Assembly (NCBI GenBank): GCA_947652605.1
Contig: OX393582.1
Location: 16,950,544-17,014,543 of the forward strand
Source: Elmis aenea
Taxonomy: Eukaryota; Arthropoda; Insecta; Coleoptera; Elmidae
Reading direction: 5' to 3'
Length of the DNA: 64,000 nt
Part shown: positions 54,401 through 64,000 of the stretch, one piece after another
Layout: every line of letters begins with the position of its first letter
Position numbering within the stretch: position 1 is the first letter of the stretch
Position numbers and translations under genes: made by a program
Notes under the pieces: generated by a model
What the model was told of the DNA's origin: nothing
What the model saw: only the letters and a program-made list of their open reading frames with translations
Databases searched by the model: none

Positions 54401-55447
54401 TGTTACGTGACTTTTGGCGGACATGGTACATCAAAGTTTAGTGCGCCGATCGTGACTTTAGTTTGGGTTTCGGCCGCGATAGCCGTTGTAAATTTGGATT
54501 TTTGATTTCCGAAAGGAGGTGTGACTTGACAGCCGACCGTTAAGCGTCGACGAGTGGTGTTAGTGCGTTATTCTACGTATGTAATTTGGTTGTGGTCCAT
54601 TGGTGGCGTCGTTATGAAAACGCCGGCTTTAATGCCAATTTTGGGACCATAACGCAAGTGCAGGTTGTTAGTGAGCATCGTTGCTAAGGTTGATTCATTG
54701 GATAAACCGGGCTGTTTTGCCGATATACGACAAGCTCGCTACACCGGAGAAAATCAAGCAAATAAACGTACAGCGTGACTCCAGTTGCTGCAAACACCAT
54801 TTCCTCGTCTCCATTCTTCGCTACGAGTGCAAAAGTTTAAGCGTTAATATCGAGTGAACGACACGTGCCGCCGAAAACTCTGATAAGGTATCGTCTTTGT
54901 TATTTATACCGCCTGTGGTTAACTGCGCCCCCCCCCTTATGACGTTATTGTGTTAATGTTTGTTGTTAGATTAATTATTAATTTGCTTACTGTTTAAATT
55001 AACTGGTTGATCACTATTGTGCGATCATTTCAATTTGAGCATTATTGATTGTTAACTTTATCTGAACATTTATTGGTTAGTAACATTAAGATGATCATTT
55101 TGTCCCCTCACTCCTAGGTGAGGTATGTGATTTATTTTTGGTTGTGCTTTAAACTTATTGCAACCTATTTGATTGATTTGATTTAATTATATGTTTGTCT
55201 TTGTCAAGTTTATGTGTTATTAAAGGCATATATCGTTCAAGCCTACGAGTTCTTTATTTCCCTTCTCAGTTTTTTTACTATTTGAAACCTTGCAAAATTA
55301 AATAGTGTGGCGCCCTTATTCCTGTCTTTAAGTTTCTTTCTAATTCGGACCTACCCCTTCTCGTCTGAACTAGCCGCGAGTCCGAACCACCCGTTCTTGT
55401 TGCAAGAGCATTGGCTTTCTTAGAAAGTGGCCGATAATCGTGTAACA
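54401..55447 (+). repeat. 3' LTR (1047 bp)
   Basis: Same length as the 5' LTR and, by eye, identical except for A at 55422 where the 5' LTR has G at 50034. Followed by the CACG target duplicate at 55448-55451. Confidence 0.95.
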
Positions 55448-55492
55448 CACGGTACAAGCATGCTTGAACAAGCGTCAGTTTGTGCTTGGAAT

Positions 55493-55775
55493 ATGTCGAG
55501 CTCGGACGACGATGCGCTCGCTTTGGCTGCTTTTGTCCTTGTGTACAAGAAAAAAAAAACGCAAAAGAAGAAACGTGGTATGTGGTGTAATGAAAAGGAA
55601 AACTTATTCCCACATTAACTTACTGAGTGAGTTGAAGATATATCCGCGTGATTGGCATAACTATCTCAGAATGAATGAAAAGAATTTTATTTGAACCTTC
55701 AGTCACTCGTAACACCTTTGATTAAAAAGAAGGATACGATCATGAGAGAAGCTATATCACCCCACCAGTGGCGTA
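55493..55775 (+). pseudogene. Harbinger transposase N-terminal piece
   Basis: ATG at 55493 opens MSSSDDDALALAAFVLVYKK with a lysine run. Frame changes at about 55565 and 55690 link to RKTYSHINLLSELKIYPRDW, HNYLRMNEKNF and LVTPLIKKKDTIMREAISPH. This succession is the N-terminal helical region of HARBI1-like transposases, ending at the conserved KDT.MR.AI block that precedes the DDE core. The core is gone; sequence changes to a hAT-like CAGTGGCGTAGG terminus at about 55778. Confidence 0.8.
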
Positions 55776-55777
55776 GG

Positions 55778-56935
55778 CCAGAAGGGTTAGGGGGGTCATT
55801 TTGTGTTGCTTTATGGTAGTGCATAGATTATCGTTTAACTAATACACTTTACGAGAAGAGTCAAAGACCACATTTTAAAATATTTTTAAACATAGTATGT
55901 AAAAAAGTTGTTCCACGTACGATAAAAGCAATCAAAAAAAATATTAAAATGAATTCTTGTTTTTGTTTTCTAATAGCCGAATGGTACTTACTTTTCGAAT
56001 GCGCCTCGTATTATGGTTTTATTTCGTCCTTAAGTACTAAAAATCAATTATGTGAAAAGTACCTACCACTTGAATATAATAAACAGAACAATTTAATTTT
56101 ATGCAAATTATGATGAATTGTGAACAAACATTGAAGGATCGCCAACTAGAAGTAATTAATTAATTATTTCCGCCGTATTCAGCGACCAACGTGCAAGAAT
56201 AATTGGAGAAAAACGAACTAGTTTATCAGAAGCTGTGCCGTACCGTGTCTGTACTTTTCAAACAACTCGGAAATGATGCTAATATATGCGACGGTAACCT
56301 AAAGGGAGATGTGGAGAACGAAGAAAACGACAATTAAAAAGGAAGTTGCAGCAGAGTTGTCTACGGAAACTGACGTATAAAAGTAGATATAGTCGACTTC
56401 CTTTTGTTTCCTTTTGTATCGTCGAGACCATTTAATGGGCAAAGAGCTTAGTAATAATGCTAGACACAATGTGAAATGATTACCGATAAAACGCATAAAG
56501 AGACCTGGAGGAAACGAATTTCCCGTCTACAGCTGTTTATCGCTAGTCCAGTGCAGTTAAATTTACCGACTCTTAAGGTTTTGTGGTAGACTATTTAACC
56601 TATTACAGTTGTTTATTAGAAAAATTGCAATAAAACGTAAAACTGAAGGAACGTTTAACGAATTACATGCTCGTTAGAGCCAGATATTACGTTCGTTTTA
56701 GTTGAAAATGTATCCCTCGCTAAGTTTGTAAAATATTAAATATCCCCGCTTTTTAAATATATACATTAAACTAAAGTGCTATTTTGGCATCATCGCTGTG
56801 CTGTTCTTTAATTATATAAATTACGAAGTAATTTACTTGAAAGTAAAACATTTACTCGAAATGGACACAATTTGTTATGCCAGAGATTTTTGTTTGGTTT
56901 TATTTTAATTGACACCATAGCGCACAAATTTTGCT
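55778..56935. other. Non-coding stretch beginning with a hAT-like end
   Basis: CAGTGGCGTAGGCCAGAAGG followed by GGGGGG is a typical hAT terminus and marks the truncation of the Harbinger element. Between 56100 and 56490 a weak coding feel (YRVCTFQTTRK) is not attributable to a family. Otherwise nothing recognised. Confidence 0.45.
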
Positions 56936-56942
56936 AACAAAT

Positions 56943-57095
56943 AATCCAGAGACCCGAACCGCAAAGAATAACGGTTCAGTTCCGGTTACCGGTTCGATAA
57001 ATTTTAACTTTTCGGTTTACGGTCCGAACCACCGGTCTTCGAACCGTTATTTGTTTCGTTTCGGTTTTCGTTCCGGTTCAGCATCGGAAAGCATC
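56943..57095. repeat. hAT-like terminus rich in GGTTCGAACC words
   Basis: Starting near CAGAGACCCGAACCGCAAAG, the words CCGGTT, GGTTCGA and GAACCG repeat on both strands, with TTTCGGTTTACGGTCCGAAC in the middle. This motif style is found at hAT MITE ends. The opposite end is missing; a Tc1 remnant begins directly after. Confidence 0.5.
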
Positions 57096-57109
57096 ACGTC
57101 CCTCAAAAT

Positions 57110-58081
57110 ATTATTAACATAATATACTGCATCCATATTTTGGTCAATATGAACGATTGGCGCAACTCCAGCGTAGGAAAAGTACCCCCATACTTTTATA
57201 CTGCCACCTCCATGCTTTACCGTTTTCTTTGTGTATTTGGGATCCAGCTGTTTATTTGGCGGTCTTCTAACGAATAATTCTCCATCTGAGCCAAATACCT
57301 TAGATTCGTCGCTCCATAAAATATTTCTTCATTTTTTAATGTTTTCTTCTTCCTTCCAGTCTTCATGCTTTTGAGGAAATTTTATTCTTTGATATATTTT
57401 TGGCTCAAATATGGAACCTTCACCGTTGATCTGCCAAAAAGATTCTGTTCCACCATTCGTCTGCGAACAGTACGAGCACTGACATTTAGTTCCAGTTCTT
57501 TTTTTATTTGTGTCGAAGACATAAATGGATCTTTGTTTGACAAGTGCGAAATCCGGCGATCTGTTTGTGAGGTTGTTTTTCGCTTCGTTCCACTTTTTCG
57601 TAATGGTCTTGCGTTTTTCAATGCATTTGCCACCAAATTTTTGGAACACTAAATCATTACAGCTGTTTTCCTTAAAGATTTTCGTGCGCTCCTTAAAGTT
57701 TTGATTATTTTGCGCTCATCCACCGAACAATTCTTTTCTCCTCGACCCATTTCAAACTAATACATTTAATTATGAAAATATACCTATATTTTTTTACAAA
57801 GCATTATTACACACCTTAATAATTTTTTTACTAATAACACGTTTAAATTTCAATTAAACGAAAAAACAAACGCGTCCTAAAATATGACGAAACCACTTTT
57901 GACGTTTAAAAATGTTTTCAGAAAACAAAAGCAAATCATGCAATCTGATTAAAGCTGCGTATATGTTAATATAGTTATCGTGCTTATTAAAAGCCGACAG
58001 AAAAATAAATGTCATTGTGGTTTGTAAAATTTTAAAAATAATTAAAAGTTCTTAGTGTCCCTAAGAATATGTCCGTCACTG
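57110..58081 (-). mobile_element. Tc1-like element, 3' half deleted
   Basis: The 5' end (right side) reads inward CAGTGACGGACATATTCTTA from 58081 with TA next to it (58082-58083). This is a Tc1-style terminus with TA target. The transposase on the minus strand starts at 57750 and stops being recognisable at about 57117, where the element is truncated, so only one terminus survives. Confidence 0.8.
57117..57750 (-). pseudogene. Tc1 transposase, N-terminal two thirds
   Basis: ATG 57748-57750 starts MGRGEKNCSVDERKIIKTLR. After one stop/frameshift, NARPLRKSGTKRKTTSQTDR, SSTQIKKELELNVSARTVRR and NLFGRSTVKVPYLSQK give the two helix-turn-helix motifs with the linker. Further frame changes lead to IFWSDESKVFGSDGELFVRR (first catalytic Asp) and VKHGGGSIKVWGYFSYAGVA. 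The QD and NPIE-like catalytic motifs lie beyond the truncation at about 57117. Confidence 0.87.
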
Positions 58082-58083
58082 TA

Positions 58084-58710
58084 TGTATTTGATGTAGTAA
58101 AATCGTAAAAATTTCGACAACCACACTTTAAATACATGGTAAAAAATACGCTATAATCTTCAGTCAGCGATTTGTACATAATAAACACAAACGGACATAG
58201 AACGTAAAGTTCTCATAGTATTTGATTTCTACTAAACTAATTTCCAATTTACTAAGAAATCCGTGAAATTATTACTTTAATAATTGGCCGTAATACTTTA
58301 GGATTTGTGGAAGGATCTTCTGAAGCAATTTATCTTTCAAACAGTTAAACTCCAAGTTAACTTTTCGAGTCAATTAATTTATAATCTATAGATGGGACTA
58401 AAGACACTTTAAGGAGTTCATATCTTTTAGATATCTGTCCTGTTCTAAAAATTTAATGCTTCGTTCCACTTTATTACAATTGTTTTATATAGAGAGAGTT
58501 ACTGAATAGCACCTCATGTTTGGTCTATATAATTAGGAAAATTATATTTAAAATATCACAAATTACATTAATGTGAAATACGGACAAGAAAAAAACGCTC
58601 ACCTGTATTAATCGAATAAACAAAAATTTGTATAATCAACAAAAAGTGTAAAACTACAAGGTTCATAATTTTTAAATATAGGACTAGTACATCATCGAGA
58701 AAATATTGAA
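58084..58710. other. AT-rich non-coding stretch
   Basis: Nothing recognised. Confidence 0.55.
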
Positions 58711-58715
58711 TAAAA

Positions 58716-59890
58716 TTAACTTCTTAGGTATAATAAGTAACAACATTCCTTTTTCAGCTGGAGAGCTTCTGCATTTTCGTGTAGTCGAAGCCTATCTTCA
58801 TGTTTCTTTGCAAATCCTTTGATTTCTTCTTCAACGGTTAAAATGCCCAAGTTTCGATGAAGGCCGGCATTTTTGAGAAACCAAGGGGCGTTAGGCATTT
58901 CATGTAACACCCTATTTTGGATAGTTTGTATCTTAACCCGATGGATGTTTGTGTTTCTCGCATACCAAGGGGCATTGACAATATCCGTTAGAACTTTGTT
59001 TTGAAATACTTGTATCCTACTGGTGTTTGATGGTCTGGTACATCCCCATAACTGTAACCCATATGTCCATATGGGTTTTAGGACCTGCTTCTACAGCAGC
59101 AATTTATTTTGTACCGTTAGTTTGGATTTGCGACCTAGTATCCAGTACATTTTTCTATATTTCAGCCTCAGTTCTTCACATTTCTTTTTGATATGTTCCT
59201 TCCAGCGGAGCTTGGTATCAAGAGTCGTGCCCAAGTATTTGAATATGGGATGGTCGATCCATTTATGGTTATGGGAGTTCGCTGTTCTATTTTCTTATTA
59301 GTGAACGTAGTTGTACAGATTTATTATGATTAAGTTGTATTTTCCACTTATTGGTCCAATAGCTGATATTGTTTACGGTTTCTTGTAATTTACTTGCACC
59401 TTCCACTTTGCTACTTCCCACCGCTAATATTGCGGTGTCATCTGCGTAGGTTGCTACAGTTGTTCCTGTGGTTTGAGCGATATAATATGTATACAGGAGA
59501 TACAATATTGAGCCAAGCACGCTACCCTGCGGTACTCCAGCGTTTATGTTTTTTTTTTTTTTTTCTGAATAACGTTCTTCCTGTCGAACCCAAAACATTC
59601 TTTCACAAATATAAGATTTCAGGAGTTCACACTGTTGTCGGGCAAAATTTTGTGCAGCTTCTGTAGTAGACCATGGTGCCAGACCTTATCAAAGGTCTGG
59701 GCCACATCCAGAAATACGGAAGCACATACTTTCTTCTCTTCAAGTGTATTTTCTATCATAGTTGTTACCCTGTGAACCTGTTCTATGGTCGAGTGCTTTT
59801 CCCGAAATCCAAATTGATGGTCCGGAAGTAGTTTTCTTTGTTCTATTATCGGCTTTAATCGTTTTATGTATAAGTAAAAAGTTTGGATAC
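58716..59890 (-). pseudogene. Jockey-type LINE, RT to C-terminus
   Basis: Minus strand, from 59880 downwards: DHQFGFREKHSTIEQVHRV, then CASVFLDVAQTFDKVWHHGL (RT palm, first Asp), INAGVPQGSVLGSILYLLYT, VATYADDTAILAVGSSK (YADD intact), FKYLGTTLDTKLRWKEHIKK, WTYGLQLWGCTRPSN, VLHEMPNAPWFLKNAGLHRN and RLRLHENAEALQL, ending at 58716. All blocks are in correct order, which makes this the most complete LINE body in the window. Frameshifts near 59600 and stops elsewhere inactivate it. The 5' half (ORF1, endonuclease) is missing, as usual for 5'-truncated LINEs. Confidence 0.9.
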
Positions 59891-60121
59891 AACTGGAAGT
59901 AGCAGAAACTTTTGCTGATTATTTAGAAAATGTATTTCAGCCCAACAACCTACAAGACGTGGAGGAAACAGACATTGTAAGGAATAATGAAGAAACAAAT
60001 ATAGGGCTGGTGAGCCCAAAAGAAGTCGTGAGAGAAATAAAAGAAAATATTAACGTGAACAAAGCTCCTGGCTTCGATTTAATAACAGGATTAATCTTAA
60101 AGAAACTGCCTAGAAAAGGTA

Positions 60122-61234
60122 GGGGAAAAACGCATAATTTGGACCGCTTCTTAAATTTGACCATGGTATTATCTACACTTTTGTTAACAATTTGCACACT
60201 CTGTTGGTGGGTAGTTGTGTCAAAATGTCTTATTTAGCATCGGTCCAAAATAAGAATCTCTATTGCTTTTATTTAACCTCAAGAAGTCGTATGCTTTTTT
60301 TTTGTGGCGGTTGGTCTATAAATAAGTGAAGTTTATCTAAGCTATAAAATATTTTGGTGAGTACATTTTAGTTGTTTTTCAGTGTACATTTTAAAGAAAT
60401 CGCAACTTACTATTTGCTAATAACGGTTTTAACGATATTTGCAATAATTATTGTTTTTATCACTAAAGTGTAAATGTTAGTCTGGTTCCCTTAATTGGAC
60501 CTCCAGAAAATTCCTTAATTGGACCGGTCCAAATTAAAGTACTAATTTTTTTACAAATACGAATTAGAAGAAAAACAATGTAAAAAGGCACCAACTCGAA
60601 ATTTATTTGGCTCTTTAAAATCTAAGTAAAAAAAAAGACCATCTTCTCAAAAAATTCTCAACAAGAAAAAGAAGGTAACGAAAGATTCTTCAAGCGAATT
60701 TGAAGATGAAGATTGTTGTTGCATTGTATGTTTATCGCCATTTTCACAATCACTTTCAGGAGAAGAGTGGATTCAATGCGTTTCCTGCAAAAACTGGGCC
60801 CATTTAAAGTGTGCTAATGTGCGTCACAACAACTATGAATGTGAAAATTGCCAATCTGACAATGATTGATCGTTTTTGGTTATTTCAATATTTTTGTGTT
60901 GTAATAATAGTGAATATTTTTTGAAGTACAATTTATTTTTTCTTCTTTAATAAATAGTTTTTTTTTTCATTAAAAATAATGAAAAACAGACCTGGTCCAA
61001 TTTAGGAGATGGATGGTCCAAATTAAGATACCTGTTTCCTAAAGTGGACCAATAAGCTTATTTTTGTAACATTTTTTTGCAACTATTTGGGAAAGATTCT
61101 ACTCTATTTGATAAGCTTAACTGCTTATTAACAACTTAAATATGTTTATTAAGATTTTTTCTAAGTTTATTTTAACCAGATTATTACTTTGCAGTTATTT
61201 TTTCTGACGTGGTGAAATATAGGGACCTTTCCCC
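60122..61234 (+). mobile_element. TA-flanked pogo/Tc1-like element, copy 2
   Basis: GGGGAAAAACGCATAATTTG at the left and CCTTTCCCC at the right, with TA on each side. The whole 1113 bp is nearly the same as 20124-21235 in the same orientation, with scattered substitutions and small indels. It sits inside a LINE, as copy 1 sits inside a Harbinger-like element; both are clean insertions. Confidence 0.88.
60638..60870 (+). pseudogene. PHD-finger gene of copy 2, start lost
   Basis: The frame RPSSQKILNKKKKVTKDSSS leads to CCCIVCLSPF, GEEWIQCVSCKNWAHLKC and YECENCQSDND, the same finger as in copy 1 with all eight Cys/His ligands. One extra A in the upstream A-run (60628-60636) puts a TAA just before the frame and removes the initiating context, so this copy probably makes no protein. 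Amino-acid differences from copy 1 are few (N to D, S to F, Y to D, M to V, V to E). Confidence 0.8.
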
Positions 61235-61289
61235 TATAGTTAAATTAACGAACTTGATATTTGACGCCATTTTTGCTGTGCTTTGACAG

Positions 61290-62385
61290 TCAAACCCTTA
61301 TGACAGTTCGATGGTATTCAGTCCGCCATTATTAAGAATAAACCGCCGTTCGACACAAGGCATTCATATTCTTAAACATTATTTCAAAAATGGTGATAGT
61401 TTGATTGCAACGATTCTCAAATTGCGTCCAATTTTTAGTAATCAAAATGTTCCAAGAGCATAAACTGTGAAGAGTTTAATCAAAAAAAATCGAGGAGACT
61501 GGACCGATTACCAATCGACATGTATTCGTTCAGGTCGTTCAGCAGAAAACATCACTGTTGTTCGCCAGAATGTGGCCGAGAGTCCGGCAACATCCATTCG
61601 GCATCGTGCTCAAGAATTGAACTTTTCAAAAGCACTATGCAGCGTATTCTCAAAAAAGATTTGCGCCTTCATACCTACAAAATCCTACTGACTTAACAAC
61701 TCAAACCTAGAGACCATACACAGCGTAGAGAGTTCGTCAATTGGATTATTGAACAACAAGTGAAAGGTGAGTTTTCCAACAAAATCGTCTTCAGCGATGA
61801 GGCCCATTTTCATGTTGATGGCTTTGTAAACAAGCAAAATTGGCGCATTTTGAGTAACGAAAACCTGTGTTTCATGACAAGGAAATTCACCCCCAAGTGC
61901 CACTGTTTGGTGTGGATTTTGGGCTGGAGGCATCATTGGACCATTTTTCTTCGAAGACGCTGACGGGAATTCATCGTCAATGGCTAACGGTATCGGGGCA
62001 TGATAAACCAGTTTTTTGTTCCTCAAATGGATGGTATGGATCTCTAAGACATGTTGTTCCAACAGGACCGTGCCACTTGCCACACATCACGTGAAACAAT
62101 GGCATTATTGCACAAGACATTCCCTGGTCGTGTAATCTTCCGTTTGGGCGACCAACGACTTTGGACTTCTTTCTCTAAAGTTTTTTGCACTCAAAAGTTT
62201 ATGTCAACAAACCAGTAAACACCCAAGCACTTAAGGAGGAGATTAGACGCGTTTGCACTGAAATCCAGCCGCAGTTATGCCAAACCGTGATTGAAAATTT
62301 CGTAAAAAGAAAGAAAATGTACCAACAAAGCCGAGGAGGGTATTTATCAGATGTGTTGTTCCCTACATAATTCCCTTTATGATTA
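61290..62385 (+). pseudogene. Tc1/mariner superfamily transposase, multiply broken
   Basis: Reading across frames: ILKHYFKNGDSLIATILKLR then PIFSNQNVP (N-terminal helix-turn-helix), SAENITVVRQNVAESPATSI, HRAQELNFSK, FVNWIIEQQ, NKIVFSDEAHFHVDGFVNKQ (first Asp), FQQDRATCHTSRETMALLHK (second Asp), TTLDFFL (third Asp), then SKVYVNKPVNTQALKEEIRR and YQQSRGGYLSDVLF at the C-terminus ending at 62370. The order and spacing fit a complete transposase with at least five frameshifts and a deletion before the third Asp. Termini were not identified. Same broad group as the fragment at 39290-39740. Confidence 0.87.
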
Positions 62386-62625
62386 AATCAAAAATTTGGT
62401 ATTTTCTTTAAAAAAATCGTGTTTTGTTTTTTTTTTTTTTTATATCATTACATTTTACACAATCTGTCCTAGAGACGGACAATAAGTGTTTTTGTGAAAT
62501 TAAAATTAAAAATAATTAATTGAAAAAATTTTGTTTTGTTTACAATTTAAATTTTCCGCTCTTGTTGGTCACCTTTTATAATGACAGTTTGAAATATTTG
62601 ACAATAAGCTATCCGTATTGTGCGA
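62386..62625. other. T-rich spacer
   Basis: Poly-T run at about 62428-62441 and AT-rich sequence. No feature recognised. Confidence 0.55.
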
Positions 62626-62629
62626 TTTT

Positions 62630-63170
62630 GATTTAAGACACCTTTTATTTCTTCTTAATATGTTCTTTCGACCTCAATTTGCAGTGTTTGCGTATGGAAC
62701 AATGGTTTCATTAATTGCTATTGCTGGAGAGTTTCTCAGTCTTTTATTTGTAAAGTTGATATGAACGGATTTCGTTTCATTTGGTTTAATTTTGCATTTT
62801 TTTTTTTGGTCCGTTTGTGTATGGTATTACTAGCTGTTTGTAGTTTTTGGGTGGAAATTATATCTGATTTACCTGTTGCCAGCAATGCTGTATCATCAGC
62901 TAATTTCACTTGATTCAATTTTGGTATATCACTGGTGTAGAGTAAAAACAAGACGGGTCCAAGGACACTACCCTGTGGCACTCCTGCTTGGATTACTTTC
63001 AATTCCCCTTGTTTTACTCTAAAAAGTCTATTAGAAATGTAGGAAGTTAAAATTTTTACATATTGGTAGGGCAATATTTTGTTACGTTCGCAGATTAATC
63101 CTTCATGCCACACTTTGTCGAAGGCTTGTGCGACATCAAGAATTAGTGCTGAACAGACATTCATAACATT
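62630..63170 (-). pseudogene. Jockey-type LINE RT fragment
   Basis: Minus strand: CSALILDVAQAFDKVWHEGL (palm, first Asp), ERNKILPYQYVKILTSYISN, RLFRVKQGELKVIQAGVPQG then SVLGPVLFLLYTSDIP, and VKLADDTALLATGKSD, where the catalytic box reads LADD. A frameshift near 62740 leads to TNKRLRNSPAIAINETIVPY and RSKEHI-like residues at about 62640. Closely related in style to the LINE at 58716-59890 (LDVAQxFDKVWH) but a separate insertion. Open for 142 codons at 62736-63164, but truncated at both ends. Confidence 0.9.
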
Positions 63171-64000
63171 TTAAAATATATCAAAGCTATAGTTTTTTTT
63201 TACAGATGTTTCAAACGTAATATTTCAGAAGTGGATTTCGCTAGGTCAATTTATTCTCGTTAATTATTAGTAAACAACTCGTATCTAATTAAAAATTTTG
63301 CGGGCGAATTTTAACCTCTTATGGTATAATCTCTGACAAATTTATTTTTTAATACGCCCCTGTCCTTGTTTAGCTTTGTCGCTTTGAAATGCTGTTATCG
63401 CCCGCTTTAAATACATAAAATGAAACACATTTTAGTCCGACCTCGTTCCATTTATTTTTGTTTGATTTGAGAGATATGCAATTTCGTCTTATTTATATGC
63501 AGTAAAGAAATCCCATCAAATGTTTATAGGCGACTTGAATGTAACTTTTCTGTGTGTGTATAAGAATCCTAACGCGTTTCGATACGTTAACGGCCCACTG
63601 ATAATTCCCTATCATCGTTGCCTTACGAAGGATCCAATTTTACTATACATTTCAAAGTGGAACGTTTTATGGGTCTTCTTTTTTAAAGCAATTGATTGAG
63701 GATGTTATAAGTGTTTCGATTCTTCGTCCAGATAGAAATAAAAATCACATAGGGACATCAGAACCAAAGACGTCCTCTGATCTGCGCCGTAATAGCATAG
63801 CACATTTAATTACGAAAATAATGAGGGAACAAAAGCGTAAAAATTGATACCTACTTGAACCATATTTAAATCATAGCATCTATATTTAAATAAATTTGTT
63901 TACAAACGTTTACATAATTCACTGATATTGAAATGTGTAAACTGGATTGGAGAAGGAACTGCGGAGTTTCAAGATTTTAGCGTTAAGAAATTCGTAAATG
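63171..64000. other. Non-coding stretch to the end of the window
   Basis: No coding motif, repeat or RNA recognised. Confidence 0.55.

Larger units (their letters stand above)
49013..55447 (+). mobile_element. Full-length Ty3/Gypsy LTR retrotransposon lacking PR-RT-RNase H
   Basis: The unit has two 1047-bp LTRs with TGTTAC...GTAACA ends, a primer site, one 881-codon gene, a polypurine tract and a CACG target duplication. Total 6435 bp, with 4341 bp between the LTRs. The internal region lacks the roughly 700 codons normally occupied by protease, reverse transcriptase and RNase H. Comparing the LTRs base by base by eye I found one difference (G at 50034, A at 55422), which indicates a recent insertion. 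Because its own polymerase is absent, it must have been copied using reverse transcriptase from a related element. Confidence 0.95.
48921..55775 (+). mobile_element. Harbinger element split by the LTR retrotransposon
   Basis: The left terminus AAGGTGGGTACACACACAAC (48921, preceded by TTA) resembles the AGCGGGGTACACACG ends of the element at 19261. The subterminal words ACAAGCATGC and CAAGCTTG recur at 48940-49000 and again right after the LTR element (55453-55470), so both pieces were once continuous. The transposase N-terminus starts at 55493. The right part stops at about 55775, where a hAT-like CAGTGGCGTAGGCCAGAAG begins, and the Harbinger right end is lost. Confidence 0.75.
59885..61285 (+). 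pseudogene. LINE fragment (start of RT) split by the PHD-finger element
   Basis: ETFADYLENVFQPNNLQD, SPKEVVREIKENINVNKAPG and FDLITGLILKKLPRK (59897-60119) are the region leading into the RT domain of a Jockey-type LINE (KAPGFDLI motif). The same LINE resumes after the insertion as VKLTNLIFDAIFAV (61237-61280) with a frame change. It is in the opposite orientation to its left neighbour. The insertion (60122-61234) is flanked by TA at 60120-60121 and 61235-61236. Confidence 0.85.

Noticed and set aside
55278..55613. 111-codon open frame on the minus strand across the 3' LTR edge
   Set aside because: It crosses the LTR-Harbinger junction, opposite to the Harbinger transposase piece, and has no domain. 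It is a chance frame.
61685..62083. 132-codon minus-strand frame
   Set aside because: Antisense of the Tc1/mariner transposase blocks FSDEAHF and QQDRATCH on the plus strand.

Overview
The window is animal, very probably insect (beetle-like), nuclear DNA. It is AT-rich, and I found no host gene, tRNA or rRNA on either strand. Nearly everything recognisable is transposable-element sequence in different states of decay: piggyBac, PIF/Harbinger, hAT, mariner/Tc1/maT, a pogo-like element, several LINEs, a Penelope-like element, and Ty3/Gypsy LTR elements. This mix and the A/T-run-rich spacers point to an arthropod. The beetle assignment is an inference from general character, not from a diagnostic gene.

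Layout. 1-4256: a LINE 3' end, a 124-bp palindrome, one copy of a dispersed repeat and a GC-rich LINE/SINE-like tail. 4257-8556: a TTAA-flanked piggyBac and a Harbinger, both with broken transposases. 8557-13745: mostly unrecognised AT-rich DNA with a Gypsy scrap and hAT ends. 13746-19080: fragments of LINE RT, mariner, hAT, a Jockey/I-type LINE and Gypsy integrase, plus the first large fold-back element. 19261-21350: a Harbinger-type element carrying a MADF protein gene, itself invaded by a TA-flanked 1.1-kb element that encodes only a PHD finger. 21351-32700: mariner remnants, a LINE, a Penelope-like element with inverted ends and hammerhead-like cores, and a fold-back element. 32900-34750: a ~145-bp tandem repeat split by a Harbinger MITE that is split in turn by a hAT element. 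34809-36125: a nearly intact maT (DD37D) transposon. 40518-47518: a cluster of four large fold-back elements sharing the tip TACAGGGTG. 48921-55775: a Harbinger element interrupted by a 6435-bp Ty3/Gypsy LTR retrotransposon (49013-55447). 57119-63170: Tc1, Jockey LINEs in both orientations, a second copy of the PHD-finger element and a Tc1/mariner transposase.

Two things stand out. First, the LTR retrotransposon has 1047-bp LTRs in which I see one mismatch, a CACG target duplication, a primer site, a polypurine tract and one uninterrupted 881-codon gene. That gene joins Gag (with zinc knuckle) directly to integrase; protease, reverse transcriptase and RNase H are absent. It looks like a recently mobilised, reverse-transcriptase-less element. 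Second, a family of fold-back elements (0.6-1.8 kb) shares only short tips and TA flanks, while arms and loops differ. Some contain further tips inside their arms, so they look modular. The nested insertions give a clear relative order of events in three places.
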